Assembly: GCA_028753945.1 (NCBI GenBank)
Contig: JAPNXP010000001.1
Span: 10,468,501 to 10,532,500 of the forward strand
Source of the DNA: Hexactinellida sp. DTS-2022
Lineage: Eukaryota; Porifera; Hexactinellida
Direction: 5' to 3'
Length of the DNA stretch: 64,000 nucleotides
Below are positions 48,601-51,852 of the stretch, in pieces (the stretch's first letter is position 1; every line of letters begins with the position of its first letter). The position numbers and the translations under genes were made by a program. Under the pieces are notes generated by a model. That model was not told where the DNA came from and did no database searches. It saw nothing but the letters and a program-made list of their open reading frames with translations.

Positions 48601-49059
48601 TAGGCAACTTACAAGTAGTTTATTGAAGAATTAAGCACCAATTATCTTTGTTAGCTTATTCGACTCAACAATTCAATTTAGGATAATTCATTTCTTCTAA
48701 TCTAAATTACTAATTTCATTAATTTCTAAGAATTAGGAATTTTAATTGCTATTACAGTTCTGAGAAACTAATACTTAATGTATTCATATTTATAAGTGGA
48801 AACATGTGTTGTGTGTACTGATCTAGCCAGAAACAGTCTAATAATTATCTTTAAATGCTCCAATTTACCATCTAATTTGCATATATTTATTAACCACAAA
48901 TCCTTCCTTAACTTTACACTTTACACTTTACTCTCGCTAGAAGTCTGTTCGCTTCAAGTTGATGGCTCCTGTGGGATGACTGGGATCATTAATATATTTC
49001 CACAACTTACACCGCATCATGTATCTGCACTAATCTTTCAGATCGACGAATTCTCATAA
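10035..49059 (+). CDS. ANKS1: ANKS1/Odin-like adaptor: ankyrin repeats, two SAM domains, PTB domain
   Basis: I assembled about 24 exons by hand. They are 10035-10120, 11132-11215, 11829-11887, 11942-12039, 12222-12296, 12543-12623, 22955-23098, 23345-23420, 23857-23961, 24348-24449, 24522-24559, 24936-25369, 26071-26299, 34645-35404, 38792-39398, 41134-42328, 43484-43750, 43877-43948, 44575-44661, 46091-46216, 46290-46334 and 47674-47736, plus tentative 48374-48409 and 49042-49059. All phases agree, giving about 1,628 residues against about 1,130 in human ANKS1A; the excess is in linkers. The start MGKEIDLISA matches the family's MGKEQEL. ANKS1 proteins are cytosolic adaptors of Eph and EGF receptors that bind phosphotyrosine motifs through PTB. 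Large introns host other genes. Confidence 0.88.
12624..14491. other. ANKS1-like intron 6, first part (upstream of MATE-A)
   Basis: AT-rich intron sequence. Apart from the MITE at 13760-13941 and some (ATACAA)n-like short repeats around 13736-13756 and 14185, nothing is recognised. The promoter of the first nested MATE gene must lie here. Confidence 0.45.
13760..13941. mobile_element. TACAGTCGAAACCGG-type MITE
   Basis: Left end TACAGTCGAAACCGGTTTAT and right end AAAAACGGTTTCAACTGTA are inverted copies. TA at each end is consistent with a TA target duplication. It belongs to the same family as 24616-24925 and 26460-26641. Non-coding. Confidence 0.75.
14492..16192 (+). CDS. MATE/SLC47-type multidrug and toxin extrusion transporter A (nested in ANKS1-like intron 6)
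   Basis: Intronless gene of 566 residues from the first ATG at 14492. The frame is open to a TTG at 14480, but no earlier ATG is in frame. It has about 12 hydrophobic helices plus a C-terminal one near residue 520-540. SLC47 signatures are present: NVTGTSFIIGFSSGMDTLCS, QAYGGKN, CLEWWTFEIG with E266 (the conserved acidic residue of helix 7), RVGNLLGA and GILKGCGRQ. These proteins exchange organic cations for protons at the plasma membrane. It sits on the same strand as its host and 1.2 kb before its paralogue. Two internal blocks are almost identical to the paralogue at DNA level. Confidence 0.93.
   Translation: MQESKNPPHSYKKWYKKILSYYLINEFIIINKLAWPCVVSSLAGQLFPFVSLLFAGHIGPGVYLDGTGLALSFANVTGTSFIIGFSSGMDTLCSQAYGGKNYRLVGVYFQRAILLSLLVCFPIWALWLNAESILILLHQDVAVAAIAGKYLRILCVAKPAVMMYYLSKKFLQTQNVMTPCIFLNIIGDVINISCHYFFVVHLRFGVEGSAISLSLAYWSLAIMYVTYIRCTSLYRTSWPGWTMDSLKGWLHYCKYGIPGLIMLCLEWWTFEIGYLVVGATSAYPKVAIGIYSIMFNISAQIFMVPLGFTIAATIRVGNLLGANNPALARKSAYLCLSIIFVIGVHFSGGVLILRPHLPLLFTNDPCIIAGASKTLFITAVYVNFDGFRLMLGGILKGCGRQSVGSITNFIVYQFFGAPLAICLAVVLKLDSGGYWAGMAFAILVQAIIFFVLVMCTNWKKESEKAQKNVGLSQPITENNSQYTEQSSESTSLLTNGIKPCIGVGKRVGISFGDLVKASIVLLFIACFAIGFGFFFKNPHNGTLPYSILPNNTYLNTTQMACPYNLT
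16193..17356. other. spacer between the two nested MATE genes
   Basis: AT-rich, about 1.16 kb. It holds a pogo-like MITE (16395-16558) and no ORF of note. It must include the 3' UTR of MATE-A and the promoter of MATE-B. Confidence 0.45.
16395..16558. mobile_element. pogo/Tigger-like MITE, 164 bp
   Basis: Left end reads GCAACCTCGATTATCCGAAC and right end GTTCGGTTAATCGAGGTGGC, forming terminal inverted repeats of about 25 bp with a few mismatches and TA at both edges. The CCTCGATTAxCCGAA motif is typical of Tigger/pogo-type ends. Non-coding. Confidence 0.78.
17357..19081 (+). CDS. MATE/SLC47-type multidrug and toxin extrusion transporter B (nested in ANKS1-like intron 6)
   Basis: Intronless 574-residue paralogue of the gene at 14492, starting at an ATG (MEEGIKINCTRK). 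It shows the same topology and motifs: NVTGTSIVVGFSSGMDTLCS, CLEWWTFEIG, RIGNLLGADNPALARK and GILKGCGRQ. The hydrophilic tail from about residue 470 has diverged from MATE-A, and a last helix follows near residue 540. The two genes are clearly a tandem duplication. Their near-identical DNA blocks (17609-17844 and 18005-18094) contrast with diverged flanks, which suggests gene conversion. Confidence 0.93.
   Translation: MEEGIKINCTRKRNWYESISSFWLIREFIVINKLAWPSVIASFGTQLIPVMSLMFTGHIGVATYLDGTALALSFANVTGTSIVVGFSSGMDTLCSQAYGGKNYRLVGVYFQRAILLSLLVCFPIWALWLNAESILILLHQDVAVAAIAGKYLRILCVAKPAVIIFILSTKFLQTQNVVIPTIFLTGLGCVVNFGCHYLFVVHLGYGVEGSAISISIAYWSLAIMYVTYIRCSSLYRTSWPGWTMDSLQGWLHYCKYGIPGMIMMCLEWWTFEIGYLVIGGTSAHPKVEIGIYSIMFNVSSQLFSVPIGFTVAATVRIGNLLGADNPALARKVSYLCLSIIIVIGINFSLGIFLLKSYLPLLFTRDECIIAGATSTLFITAIYENIDGFQLLASGILKGCGRQGIASLINVLAYQLIAIPLAITLSIVLKMGTMGYWIGIASAIAIQGILFFLLVLCTNWRKVAVKAQDNIYITRLTGYNSINQSINGSIVNSPSSMGDPETRHLLTSNVRTNEQTKMQQICWYRDLAKLAIIASFFAFFAFGLAFYFNNSNPTELFGVAFFNNSSFNASEICPY
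19082..21248. other. ANKS1-like intron 6, between MATE-B and the PLAC8 gene
   Basis: AT-rich sequence of about 2.2 kb without a supported gene, repeat or RNA. A short minus-strand ORF at 20186-20473 has no recognisable domain and is probably chance. Confidence 0.4.
21249..21578 (+). CDS. PLAC8/cornifelin-domain protein (nested in ANKS1-like intron 6)
   Basis: Intronless ORF of 109 residues, the usual size for this family. The PLAC8 domain fills it: W-SNGLCGCFGDFKLC, then CPCITF, a conserved CLCNTRR, the GIDEGA block and the closing CALIQQAREVD. The cysteine-rich CXC and CPC pattern is diagnostic. Family members include placenta-specific 8 and plant FCR/CNR proteins and are often membrane-associated; their biochemical role is not settled. 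The ATG at 21249 is the natural start. Same strand as the host gene. Confidence 0.88.
   Translation: MSGSWSNGLCGCFGDFKLCIITYFCPCITFMNTASKVHGDDSKIKYCLAYFIPLLNIYCLCNTRRVTVEQKGIDEGAIFSLLLVWFCGLCALIQQAREVDPSGSSMARE
21579..22954. other. ANKS1-like intron 6, last part
   Basis: AT-rich, ending in the acceptor CGTCTAG before exon 7. Short overlapping ORFs on both strands at 21753-22058 have no recognisable content. Nothing else seen. Confidence 0.4.
22955..23961 (+). CDS. ANKS1: ANKS1-like exons 7-9: last ankyrin repeats
   Basis: Exon 7 (22955-23098) begins VNLLLRKVPRIL, continuing the helix left open by exon 6, and includes CLHFAARNGHNNILQLLLDK. Exon 8 (23345-23420) encodes CKTGSCLHEAALHGKIETVA and exon 9 (23857-23961) DIDVYLVNALGQTVLEAI. 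They align with ANKS1A KHTPLHLAARNGHK and GSALHEAALFGKTD. Exon 8 appears to end at GAG/GCAATT, a GC donor. No GT donor keeps the frame before the stop codon downstream. Confidence 0.83.
23164..23319. mobile_element. palindromic foldback element, copy 1
   Basis: Starts TTTACTTATACAGCGATCAT and ends with the inverted repeat ATGATCGCTGTATAAGTAAA. Nearly the whole 156 bp is one imperfect palindrome around an A/T-rich centre. It lies in the 246-bp intron between exons 7 and 8. A second copy in opposite orientation is at 61642-61818. Confidence 0.8.
23999..24275. mobile_element. hAT-type MITE, 277 bp
   Basis: Perfect 16-bp terminal inverted repeats, CAGGGTTCCGCAAACT and AGTTTGCGGAACCCTG, are flanked by a perfect 8-bp duplication, TGCTAATA (23991-23998 and 24276-24283). 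It starts 37 bp after the donor of ANKS1-like exon 9. Non-coding. Confidence 0.9.
24348..26299 (+). CDS. ANKS1: ANKS1-like exons 10-13: linker after the ankyrin repeats
   Basis: Exon 10 (24348-24449) continues QQLIS/DHICHKLKLGYKR, parallel to IAALIEDHMTGKRS in ANKS1A. Exon 11 (24522-24559) is a 38-nt microexon encoding DDRINFQRSSSFK. Exon 12 (24936-25369) is Pro/Ser-rich with a PAPAPRPRTDK stretch. Exon 13 (26071-26299) is acidic and Ser/Thr-rich (SPDVITSESEFDEISVGSSS). The linker is predicted to be disordered. Exon 12 starts only 11 nt after the end of a MITE. Confidence 0.75.
24616..24925. mobile_element. TACAGTCGAAACCGG-type MITE with an internal 125-bp tandem duplication
   Basis: Starts TACAGCCGAAACCGGTTTTT. 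A second left-end-like copy starts at 24741, and both units continue through CTAACCAATTCTTTGCATGG. The right end is AACCGGTTCTGACTGCACTG plus TA. The element ends 11 nt before ANKS1-like exon 12, so its end supplies most of the sequence just upstream of that 3' splice site. Confidence 0.75.
25370..26070. other. ANKS1-like intron 12
   Basis: About 700 bp, AT-rich. The only structure seen is the perfect hairpin at 25981-26013, near the 3' splice site. Confidence 0.5.
25981..26013. repeat. perfect 13-bp inverted repeat with 7-nt loop
   Basis: GTACCTGTGACCT, loop GTATTTG, then AGGTCACAGGTAC. It lies 57 nt before the acceptor of exon 13. At DNA level it is an everted repeat of the nuclear-receptor half-site AGGTCA with a 7-bp gap. 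At RNA level it would form a 13-bp hairpin. Confidence 0.85.
26460..26641. mobile_element. TACAGTCGAAATCGG-type MITE
   Basis: Left end TACAGTCGAAATCGGGTTTT, right end ACTCCGATTTCGACTGTA. It contains a duplicated internal stretch, TGCTTATTGGGTTTTTTTGC followed by CTCCTTTTGTCGTGCA. Same family as 13760-13941. Confidence 0.75.
26735..27104. mobile_element. hAT-type element, 370 bp, with CCGGGGCGG-rich ends
   Basis: Ends CAGTGGCGTCGAAC and GGTCGACGCCTATG are inverted repeats with one or two mismatches, flanked by a perfect 8-bp duplication, ACTATAGT (26727-26734 and 27105-27112). GCCCCGGC blocks sit just inside both ends. Non-coding. Confidence 0.85.
27134..27230. repeat. foldback with nested GGTCCGGCCGGACC palindromes
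   Basis: GAAATATTCGGTCCGGG at the left is inverted as CCCGGACCGAATATTTC at the right. Inside is the perfect 20-bp palindrome TTTGGTCCGGCCGGACCAAA and a second partial copy. The foldback ends 29 bp before the minisatellite, and a further GGTCCGGG lies in that gap. Confidence 0.8.
27260..28165. repeat. 15-bp minisatellite, about 60 copies, with p53-type half-sites
   Basis: The unit is GACATGTCTCTTCTG. Most variation is at the last positions (CTTTTG, CTTCTG or CTTCTA). A 9-nt partial unit, GACTGACTG, interrupts it at 27651 and 27840, marking a 189-bp higher-order repeat (12 units plus 9 nt); the first eight units after each interruption have the same variant order. Each junction reads RGACATGTCT, a perfect match to the p53-family half-site RRRCWWGYYY, repeated every 15 bp. 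The array ends in degenerate units near 28148-28180. Because the unit is a multiple of three, it creates long spurious ORFs on both strands. Confidence 0.95.
28378..28540. repeat. GC-rich foldback element
   Basis: GGGGACCCCAGCGTTTTAGG near 28385 is inverted near 28500-28527 (CCCCTAAATGCTGGGGTCCC). An inner pair, CGCTAGCGTTTTGGG and ATAAAACGCTAGGGC, nests inside. It is CpG-rich in an AT-rich intron, and a long stem is predicted. Confidence 0.7.
29048..29135. repeat. short hairpin repeat
   Basis: CAGCTGTG at the left and CACAGCTG at the right enclose TTTAATTGGAGGCACTAT and ATAGTGCCTCCTTTAAAAT. It is probably a degraded foldback. Confidence 0.6.
29373..30496 (+). CDS. orphan multi-pass membrane protein, possibly frameshifted (nested in ANKS1-like intron 13)
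   Basis: An open frame from 29402 to the TAA at 30496 (364 codons) encodes a protein with about six hydrophobic segments, near codons 58-85, 125-150, 167-190, 190-207, 243-272 and 318-345. A basic loop (RTSKRFKCALLQRALERL) separates segments 4 and 5. I do not recognise a family; it might be a divergent lineage-specific receptor or channel-like protein. The frame has no ATG before codon 117. A second frame starts at an ATG at 29373 with a signal-like segment (ILNSVCISIFLIFSGYWG) but stops at 29490. A single-base shift between about 29440 and 29490, or an unseen upstream exon, would reconcile them. Confidence 0.5.
30823..31075. mobile_element. MITE with CTCCCGTTATA ends
   Basis: Left end TAAAACTCCCGTTATATCG and right end GGTTATAACGGGAGTTGACTGTA are inverted, the right one intact and the left one worn. 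Related in design to 42925-43091. Confidence 0.65.
31200..31342 (+). repeat. LINE-like 3' tail, copy 1
   Basis: Shares CATTTGGAAGTTA, TTTAATGCAATCC-like, ACAAACAAACA and GTTTTAATAATACG in the same order with 36560-36722. The (ACAA)n near the end is typical of 3' tails of non-LTR retrotransposons. Confidence 0.6.
31955..32702 (+). pseudogene. MULE transposase C-terminal remnant with degenerate RING finger
   Basis: Open from about 31955 (KLGIANLYHSNREFRKLVRA) through the MULE-type block PANELSIFNAIQTTNNGAEI to a stop at 32401. The homology then continues in another frame (KLEDGEYTPLQYLFALED), so there is a frameshift near 32380-32400. The second ORF, 32451-32702, ends in a RING-like motif, CCVCLQPRVSTILFYPC, but the ring histidine is Q (PCRQAKFC) and the last cysteine pair is broken (CPIYRS). 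It is a 5'-truncated, frameshifted copy of a Mutator-like transposon gene and lies in ANKS1-like intron 13. Confidence 0.7.
32856..33020. repeat. 77-bp tandem repeat, about 2.2 copies
   Basis: Units start AGTTGATCAATTGCAAACAT at 32856 and 32933, with a partial unit at 33010. They differ at only a few bases. The repeat lies about 150 bp after the MULE remnant and may be that element's subterminal sequence. Confidence 0.8.
33161..33655 (-). CDS. GPATCH4: GPATCH4-like G-patch protein (antisense, nested in ANKS1-like intron 13)
   Basis: Intronless ORF of 164 residues from an ATG. The G-patch is at the N-terminus: GEKELRKFGWTEGKGLGVGE then DGITEPI. It is followed by the GPATCH4 hallmarks GVGYAREE, DNEWWKQSYNRS and ASVVV, which match human HGWTQGKGLGRKENGIT, GVGHDPA and NHWWNELFNKTAA. 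The tail is short and basic (GKQKRIAQQEARVEKKSR), much shorter than in vertebrates. G-patch proteins activate DEAH helicases; GPATCH4 works in rRNA modification in the nucleolus. It is transcribed against the host gene. Its small size leaves a truncated retrocopy possible, but no frame damage is seen. Confidence 0.85.
   Translation of the reverse strand: MLSFGEKELRKFGWTEGKGLGVGEDGITEPIILVPKGDNKGVGYAREEIRAEFDNEWWKQSYNRSVASVVVSNKEDAVKIGREGDLNIVGENEIKREFQAGETERDVVALIERDIAIQEHELVTMCRKNESSRHCSSPCGKQKRIAQQEARVEKKSRSSRDFEF
33656..34644. other. ANKS1-like intron 13, last part
   Basis: Contains the start side of the GPATCH4-like gene and ends in the acceptor TTGTTCTTTTAG. Nothing else seen. Confidence 0.45.
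34645..39398 (+). CDS. ANKS1: ANKS1-like exons 14-15: long linker and first SAM domain
   Basis: Exon 14 (34645-35404) is Pro/Ser/Arg-rich with several PxxP-type stretches and a DSDYTSVKYN segment holding two tyrosines. Exon 15 (38792-39398) continues the Ser-rich linker, then an acidic CEWESIDNVMDMVAQIS that parallels ASEWDEIEKIMSSI of ANKS1A, and most of SAM1: PDLMQGIELPHRAALLMSNG and GFDDIGFLAGVLTQDELEEI. The match to LLLNGFDDVHFLG of ANKS1A is clear. SAM1 spans about residues 940-1005. Confidence 0.85.
36425..36500. repeat. cluster of AATCCCGGGATT palindromes
   Basis: Three AATCCCGGGAT units plus a CCCGGGATC and a CCCGGGATT variant occur within 76 bp, in both orientations by symmetry. GC-rich in an AT-rich intron; probably part of a foldback element. 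Confidence 0.6.
36560..36722 (+). repeat. LINE-like 3' tail, copy 2
   Basis: Same order of motifs as 31200-31342: CATTTGGAAGTTA, TTTAATGCAATCCGGAC, (ACAA)n, GTTTTAATAATACG. Upstream body not recognised. Confidence 0.6.
36919..37206 (-). pseudogene. non-LTR retrotransposon reverse transcriptase, C-terminal fragment
   Basis: About 95 codons, 5'-truncated. The pattern FAPVAIETTGCFGP, then FIQELGRKV, then YLVQRLSVAIQRGNAASVLG is the characteristic C-terminal end of many invertebrate LINE polyproteins. The frame closes a few codons before the homology begins, as expected of a 5'-truncated insertion. Confidence 0.75.
38181..38479. mobile_element. hAT-type MITE, 299 bp, AACGAATATTCG ends
   Basis: Ends TAGGGCTGAAAAGAATATTC and ATATTCGTTTCAGCTCTA are inverted repeats. 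The flanks TTCATAAT and TTCACAAT agree at seven of eight positions. Internal GAACGAATATTCG repeats. Non-coding. Confidence 0.78.
39399..41133. other. ANKS1-like intron 15
   Basis: 1.7 kb, AT-rich. A candidate MITE at 39479-39637 is the only feature recognised. Confidence 0.45.
39479..39637. mobile_element. candidate MITE, CGGAATCCCGG ends
   Basis: Left end TACGGCGGAATCCCGGAATT; right end GGGGTGACCGTTCCACTGTA. Read inverted, the right end is TACAGTGGAACGGTCACC, a loose match. GC-rich ends in AT-rich intron. Confidence 0.45.
41134..42328 (+). CDS. ANKS1: ANKS1-like exon 16: end of SAM1, second SAM domain, long linker
   Basis: Starts by finishing SAM1 (QHILAAVNILP, matching QHRRKLLQAARSLP). 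SAM2 then runs over about residues 1011-1075: PSTVSQWLIQIGLHQLYHLF and LQIHQLGYRKRIHYSLSQI, parallel to SVPSWLDSLGLQDYVHSFL and VQLLGHRKRIIASL of ANKS1A. The rest is a long Pro/Ser/Arg-rich linker with PPPPP and PPLPPKAP stretches. The linker between SAM2 and PTB is over 350 residues, longer than in ANKS1A. Confidence 0.9.
42329..43483. other. ANKS1-like intron 16
   Basis: AT-rich, 1.15 kb; holds the MITE at 42925-43091 and nothing else I can name. Confidence 0.45.
42925..43091. mobile_element. TACAGTGAACTACCG-type MITE, 167 bp
   Basis: Left end TACAGTGAACTACCGTTATA; right end TATAACGAGAGTTCACTATA. They form inverted repeats of about 23 bp with three mismatches and TA at both ends. Non-coding. 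Confidence 0.75.
43484..47736 (+). CDS. ANKS1: ANKS1-like exons 17-22: PTB domain
   Basis: Exon 17 (43484-43750) ends the linker and opens PTB with NIWVHPVNKLTSGSITYTVK. Exon 18 (43877-43948) gives FLGSAVVSSLVGKETINN, exon 19 (44575-44661) KKITSINIAISWKWIKIYG, exon 20 (46091-46216) EDLRMFAFISRDKKNPKYYC, exon 21 (46290-46334) EHADEVVHTLGQAFE and exon 22 (47674-47736) ISYQHLLNAKRAL. All follow ANKS1A in order (YLGS, FAYITKDL-HHYCHVF, TLGQAFEVAYQLAL). Between exons 19 and 20 a few residues of one strand appear missing, so a microexon in 44662-46090 may have escaped me. Introns here contain only the hairpin at 45495-45560 and a hAT-like end near 46600. Confidence 0.88.
45495..45560. repeat. TGTCGATTTTGTCAAA foldback, short copy
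   Basis: ATGTTATGTCGATTTTGTCA and its inverted copy TGACAAAATCGACATAACAT enclose a short AT-rich centre. Same family as the long foldback at 59880-60464. Confidence 0.75.
47737..49059 (+). CDS. ANKS1: tentative ANKS1-like terminal exons
   Basis: After exon 22 no long coding exon remains. A 36-nt exon, 48374-48409 (TTTCACAG acceptor, ITISGRSPIDIF, GTGAGT donor), and an 18-nt last exon, 49042-49059 (TCTTTCAG acceptor, IDEFS, TAA), keep phase 0. An alternative last exon begins at 49359 (TTCTCTTTCAG, IEISYYLCQF, ending TAG at 49425). No homology helps here. Confidence 0.35.
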
Positions 49060-51852
49060 ATTTGTATACGTATATATTGAATTTATTGTTTGTAAATTTA
49101 TAACTGTGGAAATGCTTGTACGTATAGAGATGTTTGCGTGTATAGATTTTGTTTTTCATTTATCTCAAATTTAATTACTTAACCCAGAATGAATAGCCGA
49201 CGTGTAGATATAAATTATCCTTTACTCCATAAATATATTTCGTATAATACGTTGCAAACCATTATCAGGTTCTACGTGTATTTGGTAACACTGTGAGAGT
49301 ACTCATCTGCATGAATTGTCTGAGCATTCAATATTCTGTGAATTGTGTTCTCTTTCAGATTGAAATTTCATATTATCTCTGTCAGTTCATTCCTTTTATG
49401 GGAGCGATGAGGTGGTATTTGGATTAGTCCGATTTTCTATATTTTTCAGCTTACAACCATCAATTATCTCATTACTACTATTATAAAATTTAATGATCTA
49501 ATTCATTAGAATTATACTTCTGGTTGAACTAATCAAATATCCACACAAGTCTGCTGATTAGTGTAATTATGATAAATCGGATGGCGAAGGTACTTTCTTA
49601 CTGTTGACATATTCTCTGCATTAGTATCTCCATACACCATTTGATTTGATGGTATTTGCAACTGTTGGAGGTGTAATTGGACCACTAGGATTAATGTCTA
49701 AGTTATTATACTATGCTACTCACTAAATTCTGATGGGAAGCGATATTCCAACTATCTGCAACTTTAGCCTTGGAATTTACTTTTTCATCAGCACCTGTTA
49801 ATATGACGTAAGCTACTAATAACACTACATTGGAGAAATAAATATGACGTATTACTGCGCCAGTGATCTTAATTCAAGTGATTATGGTTAATTGCTTCGT
49901 AATATAGTCATTAACGACAGCTTAATTAACCGATTCAGATGTACACATACTGAATGCCTTGCCTTCAATCGTAGTATATTATTAATTATTGGGAATTTGG
50001 GAGTTGAGTCCTAATGGCCTATACTCGCATATCTCAGAGGAGGTCCCAGACTCCCAGTAGCTATTATAGAATTAATTAATTTATGGTTTGTTTTGTGGCT
50101 CTTAACTGAATTACTTGTAGTCAGATTTACAGATTCAGATTATGCATGTGTTGTGTATAACGCCATTTCTCTATTACTGGCCTAGGCTAGTAAACATTGT
50201 TAGTTAATTTTGAGTAAATTATTTAATCTCTTAACACGTTGCATCAGAATATCAGATTCTGTTTGTATACTCTGCAACTGAACTGAAAGTGGATGTCAAT
50301 TAGCCAATCTTTCATTATTTGTTGAGTATAAAGAAGAATCTAGTTTCAGAAGAGGGGAATTTATTGGAAATATTTTTCTTCTCTATTTGAAACATACTGA
50401 AAGCTCATATATACTTTCGATGAGAAGATTTTGGAAACAAGATAAATTTATACTGCTTATATGACGAAATAGAAGGTATACTTTCATTTTAATTTTAATT
50501 TTGTCAGTATCAATATATTCCCCTAATTATCTTGAAATGCAATTAGTCATTTTTAGAAGCAATTATTATCAAACTACTCTCGGGCTATTTAGACTTTTAC
50601 TGACTGAAATTTGTTCTGACTTACCCTTTTTGTTAGATTTGCATTCAGTAGAACTTACCCTATCTAGACGATGCCTTCTCTTGGAATTGTGTTGACCTTA
50701 CTTTATAGTTTGCTTAGCCACTAAATTTCTCATAATCTTATTTTTTAATTTGAGTTGTACCTACTATTTATTCCAAATTCGGATACCACTCTACGTTCCA
50801 GAATTATATTACTAATCATAATTGGAGGATTAAACTATAATGTTTAGAATGGTATATTATATTATATCCAATTATGAGTTTTAAAAGGTGCGAACTCGAG
50901 CGAGCCTAGTACTCGCGAGCGGGGGCGTGCACTCCTTATATGGTCATAACTGTGAATATACTAAGCATGGGAGTAATTTAAGTAAGGTGAAGGAATTTAA
51001 TTTCGTATCTCAATTGTATATTCTTATTTATTTGTTATTGTTTCTAAAACTCGATGTTATAAAATTGGTTCTAAACATACGCACCATTTTATTACCTTTA
51101 TATTACATCTATTTCAGATTCTACCTACACCCTATTCCTTGATGCTGTGACGTAGGCTGATAATACACTACGTAAGTTATTATATTTGCTGAAGTTCTAT
51201 TTTATAATACATTATTATTCCACTGCCTTCAAGCATTATTTAATTTCACATGCTATCCATAGTTTGCTTATTATACAGAGCATAGTTCTACTGCCCTATC
51301 ATTGCTTGTTTATTTAATTTGGACTTATCATTAAATTAAATATTAATTGGCAGAAATATTTGTTTAGGGTTTTGTACAATGGCAACAAGCTTGTGTATAG
51401 AACAGCTTACTTGTTGATACCTTAGTTTCCATATTTCCTGGCTACGTGTCCTACTGAGGATTTCAATTGGGCAACAAGGCACTTTTTATGTCCTATTATT
51501 ATACGTGCTATGTTTAATTCATTATCTAATTTATCTTGATCACTTTCTGTTTGCTGTAATTTCAGTTTGAAAGTTTTCAGTAATGAAATTAATACACACT
51601 AGCTACTACTAATTATTAGCTATACGACATTACTCTATTGCGTTCCTATTGCATAGAAGTATTACAATATACAATAGAATCAATACAAGCCATATTCTGA
51701 TTGCTATACAATACAATACTATTTACTATAAATATAGGTTACTGAAGCATTCAAGATAAGAATTACATTATTCTCTACGAACAATTAACAATTAACAAAG
51801 AAATACACTGCCGTTAGGCCAATTACAATATATTACAAGTTTGCAATACATA
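49060..51852. other. intergenic, ANKS1-like to Tribbles-like
   Basis: 2.8 kb, AT-rich, with the host 3' UTR and the Tribbles-like promoter. A small CpG-rich patch lies at about 50890-50935. No gene or repeat family recognised. Confidence 0.45.

Noticed and set aside
50888-50935. CpG-rich patch with CTCGAGCGAGC and CTCGCGAGCG that might be a promoter.
   Set aside because: It is about 950 bp from the nearest ATG with no other promoter signal; too little to support.
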